Source: Sulfurimonadaceae bacterium (lineage in GTDB: Bacteria > Campylobacterota > Campylobacteria > Campylobacterales > Sulfurimonadaceae). Taken from it: a DNA stretch of 12,306 bases. Below, one piece after another: positions 5,281 to 12,301 of this stretch. The first letter of the stretch is position 1. The number at the start of each line of letters is the position of its first letter. The stretch is from contig JAUWRZ010000028.1 of NCBI GenBank assembly GCA_030610325.1, forward strand, positions 1 to 12,306, written 5' to 3'. The notes beneath the pieces were generated by a model, which saw nothing but the letters and a program-made list of their open reading frames with translations, searched no databases and was not told the origin of the DNA. The translations under genes and the position numbers were made by a program.

Positions 5281-6912
5281 TTATCTTAGAAGCTGCAGAA
5301 GTTCATCTGCTACTCCTTTTACTGTTGAACGCACTACGCCCTTGTCAAACCATTCGTTCAAGTCACAATCATCTGACTCACCGACATAGATGCCTAATGT
5401 GCTTACTCCCTGTAGATGATAGAACTGCTTTTCGATTCGTGCATCGCCGATCATACCGTCAGTTAGGACAAAGGTCCAATCTGACTTTTTAAGTAACGGC
5501 ATCGCATCGCGCATCGTGTGATCAAGCCCTTCTGAACCATAAGTACCGACAAAGGTACCGATGATATCGTCCTCTACAGGCAACGTGAAGGTCTCATGTA
5601 TGGCTATTCTGCCACTGACCCCGCTAAGTATCACATGACCCTTTACGTGTCCGTGTCTTGCAAGACGACTGAAGATACCGATGATGACACGCATGCCTTC
5701 CATCGGGGCTCCCCACATCGATCCTGAGCAGTCAAGGATAAGAGTGACCTCTTTTTTCACAGCTTTCTCGACCTTTCGCTTTCTAAAAGGCTGGTCGTTC
5801 GATCCGCGTGCGATACCTTTGATATTTAGGCGTTTACTCGGACAGGAGGAGCGTACATAGCCCTTCTTGTCACTAAAGAGTCTTGCGAAGAGGGGCGTAA
5901 GCTCATCTGCCAGTTCTTTATCGAATCCCTCATTCTCATCAGGGATGCGCACGACTGCGTTAGAGTGTTCGTCGACTCTTCTGGTCTCAGTTTCTATCTT
6001 TGTGTCCATCGGTCCAGATGGAGTCACGATCAAGACTTCTTCGACACTTTCAGAGTCAGAGACAAAGCTCTCGAAAGCCTCATCATCGAGAAGAAGAAGG
6101 GTCTGCTGAAGGTCTTGGACCCGCTGTTCAGCACCGCTCTCCTTCTCTGACTCCTGTTCATCACCACTATCTTTCAAGCCATCGCTGCTAGACTCGCCAG
6201 GAGCTTGAGCTGATCCATCAGAAGTGTCACCACTGCCGCCTGAATCACCACTGCCCTCTTCTTCAGGAGCACCTCCTTTTTCATCTTTGGCGTCTTCTCC
6301 TTCTTGAGGGTCCTGTTCGTCTTCTTTGAACTCTTTGAGCCACTCTTCCATCAATGGGATGAGCTCCCAAGTGTCTTTACATGCGAGTGCCCGCAGGTAG
6401 TAGTCTTGTACGCGATCGGACTTTTCGATGTCTTTGCACGCTTCCATAGCACCTTCGTTTTGGATGATGTTTTGAAACATCGAAAGTGGAGACACTATCT
6501 CTCCTTGTCCCTCAAACTTCGTCCATAAGAACTTCCGGTCTGTCTTCAGGCGCATAAGCTCTTCGATGCGAGCATCTTCGAATATATTAAGGAGTATGAA
6601 GGGTATGTCTTTGCTTTTCAGGGCATTGGCGAACGCTTTCATGTCCCGTTCGGTATAAAGGCTATGACCGATCTCATGATAGAGGTAGCTCTGGACGTAT
6701 TCAGCCTCCTCTTCATGTGCCTCCTTGATGTGCTCAAGGATGCGGTCTCCGACAAAGATGTTGTGCGGTGGATTAAAGACCCAGCTTGCTGTTGGAAAAT
6801 CTTTTTTGATCCGTATCTCCAGCTTGGCTTCGTCGAGGATTCCGCTGATCACGAGATCGATATAAGCATCGTCTATCGCTTTTGCTATACGTCTCTTTGG
6901 TTCTTCGTTCAT
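5281..6912 (-). CDS. VWA-domain (CobT-like) protein with HEXXH zincin motif
   Basis: This 543-residue protein is read from the ATG at 6912, chosen because AGAAGGAA lies just upstream. A frame from 6960 would cover the shared leader and is unlikely. The N-terminal domain has HEIGH (79-83), a HEXXH zincin motif, and FEDARIE (111-117), where a Glu could be the third zinc ligand. An acidic Gly/Ser/Glu/Asp linker runs about 196-262. The C-terminal VWA domain has the MIDAS motif DCSGS (394-398), with FVLTDGM (481-487) later. Proteins with this order resemble CobT-type partners of MoxR ATPases, which couple ATP-driven remodelling to a target. Here the ATPase is at 1240-2622. The motifs could mean proteolysis or only metal binding; the substrate is unknown. 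Confidence 0.88.
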   Translation of the reverse strand: MNEEPKRRIAKAIDDAYIDLVISGILDEAKLEIRIKKDFPTASWVFNPPHNIFVGDRILEHIKEAHEEEAEYVQSYLYHEIGHSLYTERDMKAFANALKSKDIPFILLNIFEDARIEELMRLKTDRKFLWTKFEGQGEIVSPLSMFQNIIQNEGAMEACKDIEKSDRVQDYYLRALACKDTWELIPLMEEWLKEFKEDEQDPQEGEDAKDEKGGAPEEEGSGDSGGSGDTSDGSAQAPGESSSDGLKDSGDEQESEKESGAEQRVQDLQQTLLLLDDEAFESFVSDSESVEEVLIVTPSGPMDTKIETETRRVDEHSNAVVRIPDENEGFDKELADELTPLFARLFSDKKGYVRSSCPSKRLNIKGIARGSNDQPFRKRKVEKAVKKEVTLILDCSGSMWGAPMEGMRVIIGIFSRLARHGHVKGHVILSGVSGRIAIHETFTLPVEDDIIGTFVGTYGSEGLDHTMRDAMPLLKKSDWTFVLTDGMIGDARIEKQFYHLQGVSTLGIYVGESDDCDLNEWFDKGVVRSTVKGVADELLQLLR

Positions 6913-6954
6913 CTGTATTCCTTCTGTTTTGTTATTTGGTCTAATAGTTGTAGC
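6913..6954 (-). promoter_or_regulatory. Shared GCTACAAC leader, copy 2 (VWA gene)
   Basis: GCTACAAC (6947-6954 on the minus strand) is followed by CAAATAACAAA (6928-6938), AGAAGGAA and the ATG, 42 bases in total. It aligns with the ATPase leader with a single-base offset. A variant, GGCTCACAACCC, lies further upstream at 6992-7003. The shared element is best explained by co-regulation of the two partner genes. Confidence 0.6.
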
Positions 6955-6969
6955 ATTCAATGAGAATAA

Positions 6970-6988
6970 GGGACTCGGTCCCGTTTTT
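6970..6988 (+). terminator. Terminator-like hairpin upstream of the VWA gene
   Basis: GGGAC-TCG-GTCCC (6970-6982) is followed by G and TTTTT on the plus strand, the shape of a short rho-independent terminator. No plus-strand gene ends here, so it would stop antisense transcription emerging from the VWA gene. It may equally be an operator, since it lies about 15 bases upstream of the GCTACAAC leader. The stem is only five pairs. Confidence 0.3.
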
Positions 6989-7127
6989 AAAGGGTTGTGA
7001 GCCGTCGTATGGGAAATCTATAAGGGGATGTGTTCAAATGCCCAAGGGCGGGCGTGAAGAAAAGAGTCAGATATCTATTGATCCTCAGCGTTGATTCCTG
7101 GTACTGCAGTAAAGTGTATGAGGTAGG

Positions 7128-8066
7128 TTAGAAAGGTTTCCCGTTCTCTTGGAAGTGTTGCATAGTCTGGGCGTCCCATGCCGCATTTACAGGAGCCTGT
7201 GCTGTGTCGCCCGTCCAGGACCGGTTGACCGTATGTGTCTCGGCGATCATGTGGGCGACAGCGATGGCATCTGGTCGTCTGATGACCCATTGGCTGCCGA
7301 TCTTTACCTTCTGCTCCTCTCCCAAGGTGCGTTCTACGACAGTCCTGGTCACACCAAGTATCGTAGCCAGCTGGTTGATGTTGAACTCTTGCATCTTAGA
7401 CGGAAGCATCTCCAGTCCGAGACGGTTCATCTTTATCACGATGGATGTCTTAGAACGATCAAAACCACGCTCTCTCATGAGTGTCTCCAATCGTGGCACC
7501 GGATACTGTGCCGCCAACTCACTAAGTGCCTCAATCTCCTGCTCACTCCACTCTTTTTTGGTGATCCCCTGGGTGAGTCCCATCTTATCAGCGTGTCTCT
7601 TGAGTGTGCTGCGGGAGACTTTGAACTCCGCTGCGAGGTTGAAAAGACTCTGCTCTTTAGGTTTGGCATTATTGAGGAAGTCTTTGGACTCGTAGATATC
7701 CTTTATCCTCTGCCCCTGCTCTTTGGTCATGATGGTGGAGCGTCTTGGACCAGGTCTTCTCTTCTTGAAAGCCTTCACGCTCATCAGGTTGTAAAGCGTG
7801 GAAGCCTCCCTTTTGATCTCGCCTCGCCTGGCTCTCGCCCGGACGGTCTCGACAGTCACTCCCATGATGGCAGCAGCCTGCTTGGCAGTCACTGCCCTCC
7901 CCTCTTTGGGGACTGGCTTGCTTTTGACTTTAAGCCCGCCAGCAGGCATGTCGCCATTGAGCAACGCCTTGGTCTCATCCCTGTTTCGAGTCATCGGGCA
8001 GATGACGAACGTTTTGGGTCTAGGTTCTTTATATTTCGCAAAAAGCTCTTTTTCCAATGCTGTCAT
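7128..8066 (-). CDS. Multi-HTH DNA-binding protein
   Basis: The start is taken at the ATG at 8066, which has AAGGGA seven bases upstream, giving 312 residues. A frame from 8114 lacks a site. At least three helix-turn-helix segments are visible: VTAKQAAAIMGVTVETVRARA (about 59-79, MerR/HTH_17-like), LAAEFKVSRSTLKRHADKMGL (144-164) and INQLATILGVTRTVVERTL (230-248). Between them is a Myb/SANT-like stretch (EWSEQEIEALSELAAQYP..., about 172-217). A basic KKRRPGPRR linker lies near 101-109. The protein probably binds long or repeated DNA sites, as a regulator or partition/replication factor of the element. The upstream region is full of dyads, which suggests autoregulation. No exact family is recognised. 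Confidence 0.8.
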   Translation of the reverse strand: MTALEKELFAKYKEPRPKTFVICPMTRNRDETKALLNGDMPAGGLKVKSKPVPKEGRAVTAKQAAAIMGVTVETVRARARRGEIKREASTLYNLMSVKAFKKRRPGPRRSTIMTKEQGQRIKDIYESKDFLNNAKPKEQSLFNLAAEFKVSRSTLKRHADKMGLTQGITKKEWSEQEIEALSELAAQYPVPRLETLMRERGFDRSKTSIVIKMNRLGLEMLPSKMQEFNINQLATILGVTRTVVERTLGEEQKVKIGSQWVIRRPDAIAVAHMIAETHTVNRSWTGDTAQAPVNAAWDAQTMQHFQENGKPF

Positions 8067-8203
8067 CTTATGTCCCTTCAATACCTTAACATTCTTAATT
8101 ATTGCATAATGCATCTTTATATGTTGTATATTGCAACAATATGTTTAATAGTTTATTATAGTTTAAGTTTGGTCGCATTTTATGTACATAATATGAATAC
8201 ATA
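8067..8203 (-). promoter_or_regulatory. Dyad-rich control region of the multi-HTH gene
   Basis: A perfect TATAAT lies on the minus strand at 8155-8160, with no clear -35. Downstream of it are an imperfect dyad centred on GTTG-N7-CAAC (8119-8142) and the palindrome TGCATAATGCA (8103-8113). Upstream are the perfect palindrome TATGTACATA (8181-8190) and the related TATGAATACATA (8192-8203). This dyad placement around a promoter fits operator sites, most simply for the product of the gene it controls (inference). The rest of the gap to 8310 holds only a CCCGT/ACGGG hairpin at 8274-8288, with no gene seen. Confidence 0.5.
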
Positions 8204-8310
8204 ATAAGGTTTACGGATTCAAGATGCTATTATTTACTTAATAAGCGATGTCTTGATCCATCCAGTAGACGACCCCGTACCTGACGGGAATCTAAGTATT
8301 ATGGTGATGT

Positions 8311-8733
8311 ATGAAAGTAAATGGGTATGACCTGCATTTTTTCGATAATCTAAATAATGGAGAAGCGATGCTGCAATTGCGCGTAGGTCTGGACGAAGGC
8401 ACTCCTCTCATCAGCTGTAATAAAAAGACGCAAGAAAACATCGGATTCGATGACACAGATTTTAAACGCATTTCAGATGGGACCAAAGAGGCTCTAAGAG
8501 AGAAAGACAGTGATATCTATGATGCCAAAGACCTTATCTCTATCTATGTACAGCAGATCGGCGTCAGCGTCAAAGAGGACAACTCCTCAAGGCTTAAAAA
8601 CCAGTTGCGCGTCATCATCAACAAGGAGGTCTTTGATACAGATACAGCAAAGACTCTCAAGCGTGCGGTGCTGGGCACCTTCTTCTCTCGCTTCGGACTA
8701 TCTGAAGCAGAGATAGAGAAGGCTGTCGGCTAA
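8311..8733 (+). CDS. Hypothetical 140-residue protein
   Basis: First gene of a three-gene plus-strand operon. The ATG at 8311 is the first start after an in-frame stop, and the upstream ribosome site (GGTGAT) is weak. The protein is soluble and charged, with an extended N-terminal half (VNGYDLHFFDNLNNGEAMLQL) and a helical C-terminal half (LKNQLRVIINKEVF..., LKRAVLGTFFSRFGLSEAEIEKAV). No family is recognised. It ends one base before the next start, so the two are likely translationally coupled. Confidence 0.75.
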   Translation: MKVNGYDLHFFDNLNNGEAMLQLRVGLDEGTPLISCNKKTQENIGFDDTDFKRISDGTKEALREKDSDIYDAKDLISIYVQQIGVSVKEDNSSRLKNQLRVIINKEVFDTDTAKTLKRAVLGTFFSRFGLSEAEIEKAVG

Positions 8734-8734
8734 C

Positions 8735-9196
8735 ATGATCATTGAAGCTGGCACTTGGTATACCTCTCCAGATAAAGACGCTGTGCTTTTCAAGATCGAT
8801 CTATCCTCTTCGCTGTTCTCCCGAAAAGAGCTGATACGCATCACTGCCTCAGAAACAGCAGTCCATGTGGAGTGGAACTCCCTCTATGTGTCACCACTGG
8901 GATTTAAGTCGGAGGATTTTGAGAAACTGGGCCGGTGGGTCGCGTTTCGGATGCAACAGAACGAGAGGAGGCCGCTTATCGAGAGTATAGGTACTCCTGT
9001 CGTAGATATCACGTTTGAAAAAGCGGTCTCAAGTGACAATGTCGGCTTGTCGGCCGACGTCAACGCTGCGCTCTTTGCCGAAGAAGAAGCAGAGATGGTC
9101 GGCGAGTATTGTCTAGAAATGCTCGCTAACAAGCGAGAAAGGCGAATCATTGAACATCGTATCAAAACTCTTAAAGAAGACACTATCAGGAAATGA
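8735..9196 (+). CDS. Hypothetical 153-residue protein
   Basis: Second gene of the operon, starting one base after the preceding stop and overlapping the S49 peptidase gene by 47 bases. The protein has a beta-rich N-terminal half (MIIEAGTWYTS..., AVHVEWNSLYVSP), then an acidic helical section (NAALFAEEEAEMVGEYCLEML). It ends in a strongly basic tail (ANKRERRIIEHRIKTLKED). There is no signal peptide or membrane segment. The tight packing suggests it functions with the membrane peptidase, perhaps as an adaptor or substrate, but this is inference from position only. Confidence 0.75.
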   Translation: MIIEAGTWYTSPDKDAVLFKIDLSSSLFSRKELIRITASETAVHVEWNSLYVSPLGFKSEDFEKLGRWVAFRMQQNERRPLIESIGTPVVDITFEKAVSSDNVGLSADVNAALFAEEEAEMVGEYCLEMLANKRERRIIEHRIKTLKEDTIRK

Positions 9197-10100
9197 AGCA
9201 GCTATCAATCGTATACGGCAGTTTCGACAGTATGTCTGGGCGTTCGTAGCTCTAGGATTTTTATCTTTTGAGATGTTTTTCGGCTATTGGGCCGTCAACG
9301 GCTTCCCTAGACTCGACACAGGATCAGCCGATCATACGGTAGCGGTCATTAGTATCGACGAGAAGATCACTGATGAGTATGCAGCACGTCTGATCGGAAG
9401 GATAGAGAAGATCAAGGAGAGAGAGGACACTAAAGCTATCTTGCTTAACTTTGCTTCGCCTGGGGGCAGTCCCAGCGCTTCAGACGAGATCGCTCAGTAT
9501 CTTAAGGCACAGTCCGAAGAGATCCCTATAACGTACTATATAGGCTCGATGGCAGCTTCGGGCGGTTATTTCATCGCCTCGGTCGCGGATCATCTGATGG
9601 CGAACCCGCAAGCTGTCGTAGGCAGTATCGGTGTCATCATGCCGATCGTGACTGCAGAGGGCCTTACATCTAAGGTCGGGATCAAAGAACATACTCTTGT
9701 CGCTGGAAGCCGGAAGCAAGCGGTCTCTTGGTTCAAGACTCCTACAGAGGAGACCAAGCAATACCTCCAAGACAACCTTTTACAGCCTGTCTATCAGAAT
9801 TTTTTAGCCCATGTGGCAAAACACAGGGATATGAACATCTCTGAGTTGACCAAGTACAGTGAAGGTCAGATCTGGCTGGCAAGTGAGGTCGAACATATCC
9901 TTGTCGATGAGATCACACACCTCTATAAAGTCAAAGCGGATATGAAGAAAAAACTGCAAGAGCAGTATCCTGGCAAGGAGATCGGTTTCGTTGACGCGAC
10001 ACCTAAACGTGGAAATATGCCTTTTGGAGTCGAGATTGACATAAAATCCGATGTATTGGACCGTCTACTTACTTATGGCCCTGCATCCGCGATGCAGTGA
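9150..10100 (+). CDS. S49 family serine peptidase, SppA/SohB-like, membrane-anchored
   Basis: This 316-residue protein has an N-terminal basic stretch and one membrane segment (about 28-49, VWAFVALGFLSFEMFFGYWA), then a single S49 domain. The ASPGG block is at 102-106. The catalytic Ser is S137 in SMAASGGYFIA, and the catalytic Lys is K189 in GSRKQAVSWFKTPTEE, matching the Ser-Lys dyad of bacterial SppA. The start is a TTG at 9150 with AAAGG seven bases upstream. The next Met is inside the membrane segment. SppA enzymes degrade membrane-embedded signal peptides. S49 relatives on phages and plasmids can process structural proteins instead. The anchor favours a membrane role. The length matches short SppA forms. 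Confidence 0.9.
   Translation: MNIVSKLLKKTLSGNEAAINRIRQFRQYVWAFVALGFLSFEMFFGYWAVNGFPRLDTGSADHTVAVISIDEKITDEYAARLIGRIEKIKEREDTKAILLNFASPGGSPSASDEIAQYLKAQSEEIPITYYIGSMAASGGYFIASVADHLMANPQAVVGSIGVIMPIVTAEGLTSKVGIKEHTLVAGSRKQAVSWFKTPTEETKQYLQDNLLQPVYQNFLAHVAKHRDMNISELTKYSEGQIWLASEVEHILVDEITHLYKVKADMKKKLQEQYPGKEIGFVDATPKRGNMPFGVEIDIKSDVLDRLLTYGPASAMQ
10081..10097. repeat. Perfect hairpin at the end of the S49 gene
   Basis: CTGCATC-CGC-GATGCAG is a perfect 7-bp inverted repeat with a 3-base loop, ending just before the TGA stop. No T-tract follows on either strand. It sits between convergent genes, so it might shield the mRNA 3' end, or it may be incidental to the coding sequence. Confidence 0.35.
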
Positions 10101-10156
10101 TCTCGTCTCGTTTAGGGATAATGCTTTCTTCCGGCGATGTCGGGGAGCGTCTCCTA

Positions 10157-10300
10157 TCACTCTGTCATGGTTGTTAGAAAGTCTTCGATCGCAGCGTGTT
10201 GTTCTGGTCTTATGTCAATGGTGTTCTCACACTTGTCGGTCGGACTATGTTCGATCTCAAGGATGATGCCATCTTCTGTCTCATTTATGCAGATGTACAT
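10157..10300 (-). CDS. Small acidic hypothetical protein, 47 residues
   Basis: On the minus strand the ATG at 10300 is preceded by AGAAGGAG at nine bases, the best ribosome site in the neighbourhood. The frame stops at 10157. A longer form from the ATG at 10336 (59 residues) lacks a clear site. The protein begins MYICINETEDGIILEIEH and ends EQHAAIEDFLTTMTE. Its alternating hydrophobic strands, then an acidic C-terminal helix, look like a real small fold rather than a random frame. It lies downstream of the RDF-like gene on the same strand. Small acidic proteins of this size are common in phages and plasmids; no function can be assigned. Confidence 0.6.
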   Translation of the reverse strand: MYICINETEDGIILEIEHSPTDKCENTIDIRPEQHAAIEDFLTTMTE

Positions 10301-10341
10301 CTTAATCGACTCCTTCTCTGATATCTCATCTAACATATTGA

Positions 10342-10437
10342 TTACTTTTTGTGTGGTTTTTGTGTTGAAAGATAGGAGTTTCTCACTACCTTAGCTACAG
10401 GGTGCGACTCTTCATTCGTGTTGTTTAATTGGCTCAT
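10342..10437 (-). CDS. Possible 31-residue peptide
   Basis: A short frame begins MSQLNNTNEESHPVAKVV and ends QKPHKK. The sequence before its ATG (ACAAAACAGAAAGAAAAGAGA) resembles that before the VWA gene start (ACAAAACAGAAGGAATACAG), though its ribosome site is poor. It lies between the RDF-like gene and the 47-residue ORF on the same strand, and the composition is plausible but not compelling. The same frame is open upstream into the end of the RDF-like gene, so it could also be read by a frameshift. Confidence 0.3.
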   Translation of the reverse strand: MSQLNNTNEESHPVAKVVRNSYLSTQKPHKK

Positions 10438-10496
10438 TCTCTTTTCTTTCTGTTTTGTCACCGAAGCGCATACAGAAAGACCCGAAGATCTTTGAC

Positions 10497-11531
10497 TCAA
10501 GCACCTTTTTTGGAGTGCCTGTTATCGATACTAACGAGTTCGTTGAGCAACGAGAGAGCTTTTGCAGTCGTCTCAATAGCTATGATGTCCATTAACCGCT
10601 CATGCTTCTTAGCAAGTGCGATCAATGTCTTTATCTGCGAATCGTTCAGAAGTCCCTGGAGGATGTCTTCGGGGTTGATATTGGCAGCCTTTGGCGGTTC
10701 GACTTCTTTACCAGTCTCTTTATCGACATAAGTCACTTCTCCGGTCTGCTCATCAACTTTTTCAGTCACGCTGAGGTTTTCCGTATTGTCATCTTCGTCG
10801 ATGTAGAAATAGCTGTTGCGTTCAAATTCCGCTTCGATCTTGTCGATCTCAAAGAACTCCTTGAGTTCAGATGCTTGTGTCGCAGCTTCTTTCAGATCTA
10901 AAGGTGAGCCGGTGAACCCGATGGTCCCGAATGAGAACTTGACGTTCTGACCTGCACGGTTCTTGAACTGTTTTCCGATAGCCCGGAAGGTAAGCGGCAG
11001 CATGCAGAGGTCGTCTCTGAGTAGAGTCTGAAGACTCATGTACTCGTTGATGATGTAGTCCATAGCTACCTCAGACGTGGTACTCCAGGCTACATATTCC
11101 GTTGGAGCCCAGCCGTATGGCACCATGATCAGCGATAGTCGCTTTTTGACCATAGACCAATTGTCTAGCCGTTCTTGAGTCAACAAGAACTTCCCGTCAC
11201 GACCATCATAGGTCATACCAGAGTGACCGTCTGGACGTGCATAGAGTGGACTGTCCAGGCCGTCACTAGATACGAAGTAGCTTCCTTTTGGACCGTTTTT
11301 TCTACCATCCATAGGGAGTTGACAAAACCCTGAATAGCTGATCTTGACGTTGTTTTCCATCTTCTTAAATGGAAAGTAAAACTGCATCTCGCGCTGCTGT
11401 GGTTCGAAACCTGGCATGATCGCCCAGTCACCTGATTTCTCTTTGATATCCTGACATACTCTGAAGTAGTCTGTCTTAGTCCCTCGATTATTTGTATCGA
11501 CGTGACTAAATTTTATCTTTCCTTTCCGCAT
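10497..11531 (-). CDS. RDF-like (Gp3-like) phage/plasmid protein
   Basis: This 344-residue protein starts at the ATG at 11531 with AAAGG about eight bases upstream. Its pattern resembles the family annotated in phages and plasmids as recombination directionality factor / Gp3-like. Shared features are GKIKFSHV...TDYFRV at the N-terminus, a PxxREMxFxFPF strand, and a central WSTTSEVAMDYIINEY...LPLTFRAI block like the family's TTS...L..LPL core. The Cys cluster seen in many members is absent. A C-terminal extension from about 240 is acidic (IDEDDNTENLSVTEKVDEQ) and then helical. Such proteins switch serine integrases from integration to excision, but many members are untested. No integrase is visible here. 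It carries the third copy of the GCTACAAC leader. Confidence 0.5.
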   Translation of the reverse strand: MRKGKIKFSHVDTNNRGTKTDYFRVCQDIKEKSGDWAIMPGFEPQQREMQFYFPFKKMENNVKISYSGFCQLPMDGRKNGPKGSYFVSSDGLDSPLYARPDGHSGMTYDGRDGKFLLTQERLDNWSMVKKRLSLIMVPYGWAPTEYVAWSTTSEVAMDYIINEYMSLQTLLRDDLCMLPLTFRAIGKQFKNRAGQNVKFSFGTIGFTGSPLDLKEAATQASELKEFFEIDKIEAEFERNSYFYIDEDDNTENLSVTEKVDEQTGEVTYVDKETGKEVEPPKAANINPEDILQGLLNDSQIKTLIALAKKHERLMDIIAIETTAKALSLLNELVSIDNRHSKKGA

Positions 11532-11574
11532 GGTTCAACCTTTGAATAATTTTTTTGTTACCTCGGGTTGTAGC
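11532..11574 (-). promoter_or_regulatory. Shared GCTACAAC leader, copy 3 (RDF-like gene)
   Basis: GCTACAAC (11567-11574 on the minus strand) lies 43 bases from the ATG, the same spacing as before the ATPase gene. The flanks GG and CC match the ATPase copy. GGTAACAAA follows where the others have AATAACAAA, though a few bases nearer to GCTACAAC. The rest of the leader differs, so the conserved parts stand out as signal rather than recent duplication. Confidence 0.55.
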
Positions 11575-11606
11575 CTATCGCGAAGAAATGGTCGAGCGAG
11601 CGAGAC

Positions 11607-12239
11607 CTACCTGTGATCCGTTGGGATAAGATGGATTTTCTTCCCCTCTTTTTCTGCCCTGAAAGGACCATCAAGTTCATTGAAACAGTCGATCATGGTC
11701 TGGAGTGAGGGGCTTTTTTTGGCATTGATGAGTGTCATATCCACAACAGGGGTCATCTGCTCCAGGGCATCACAGAGATCGCCCCTGTTTTCGCCTATAT
11801 GTTTTAGCGTGGCAAAACATACTGCCCCAAGCACCGGCTGATGCTGAGTAGGCTGATCCAGCGCACATATCCGTCCGTACAGCACTTTGAGATAATCCAC
11901 CTCATCGGCAAACTGCTCTTCTCGAAGATACGCGTGCATCAAGTCGAACGTCCAGCATGAGAGTATGGGCATGGTGAGGTTGCTGAAAATGGTCGTCGCC
12001 TGTTCGAAGTTCTTGGCATCGACCTGTACAAAACTCAGGTTGACGAGGTCTTCACCACACTCCTCATACAGCTTGGCGCGTGCGAGCGTCTCATACAGAT
12101 TCTCTTTATCGACATTTCCGGCATAGACAAGATGTCCCTCTTGGGTAGAGGAGATCGTCTCTGCAGACTCTGCAAGTGAGAAAGTGATCGGCAGTCTGAG
12201 CCTAAAGAGCGACGCAGCTGTTTCTAATCCTTTTTGCAT
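11607..12239 (-). CDS. Hypothetical 210-residue protein
   Basis: The start is taken at the ATG at 12239, which has AAGGAG four bases upstream. A frame from 12266 would add nine residues without support. The protein is mostly helical (YETLARAKLYEECGEDLV, FADEVDYLKVLYGRICAL, LCDALEQMTPVVDMTL) with scattered cysteines that form no clear zinc motif. There is no membrane segment. The repeated short helices could suggest a TPR-like or armadillo-like scaffold, but no repeat is clear. It is the first gene after a promoter at the window edge and lies upstream of the RDF-like gene. Family not recognised. Confidence 0.75.
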   Translation of the reverse strand: MQKGLETAASLFRLRLPITFSLAESAETISSTQEGHLVYAGNVDKENLYETLARAKLYEECGEDLVNLSFVQVDAKNFEQATTIFSNLTMPILSCWTFDLMHAYLREEQFADEVDYLKVLYGRICALDQPTQHQPVLGAVCFATLKHIGENRGDLCDALEQMTPVVDMTLINAKKSPSLQTMIDCFNELDGPFRAEKEGKKIHLIPTDHR

Positions 12240-12295
12240 GAGACTCCTTAAGCGATATCCGATCATGTGTTCATCGTATCGCTGACTCTATTGTG

Positions 12296-12301
12296 ATTAT
12301 A
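12296..12301 (-). promoter_or_regulatory. Perfect -10 box of the 210-residue gene
   Basis: TAGTATAATCAC on the minus strand contains a perfect TATAAT. Transcription would start near 12289, about 50 bases before the ATG. The -35 region lies outside the window. Confidence 0.55.

Noticed and set aside
5132..5389. 85-residue plus-strand frame
   Set aside because: It runs through the tnpA remnant in another frame, the left IS hairpin and the antisense of the VWA 3' end, so it is an artefact.
7149..8204. 351-residue open frame on the plus strand
   Set aside because: It is the antisense shadow of the multi-HTH gene. Its protein is rich in Leu, Cys, His and Ser without domains, while the opposite frame shows clear HTH motifs and a ribosome site.
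8274..8288. CCCGT/ACGGG hairpin considered as a second IS end or a terminator
   Set aside because: No T-tract follows, no TCAA-like end is present and no transposase remnant is near, so neither reading is supported.
10137..10394. 85-residue plus-strand frame after the S49 gene
   Set aside because: It is antisense to the small minus-strand ORF with the strong AAGGAG site, and its Ser/Cys/Val-rich product looks non-coding.
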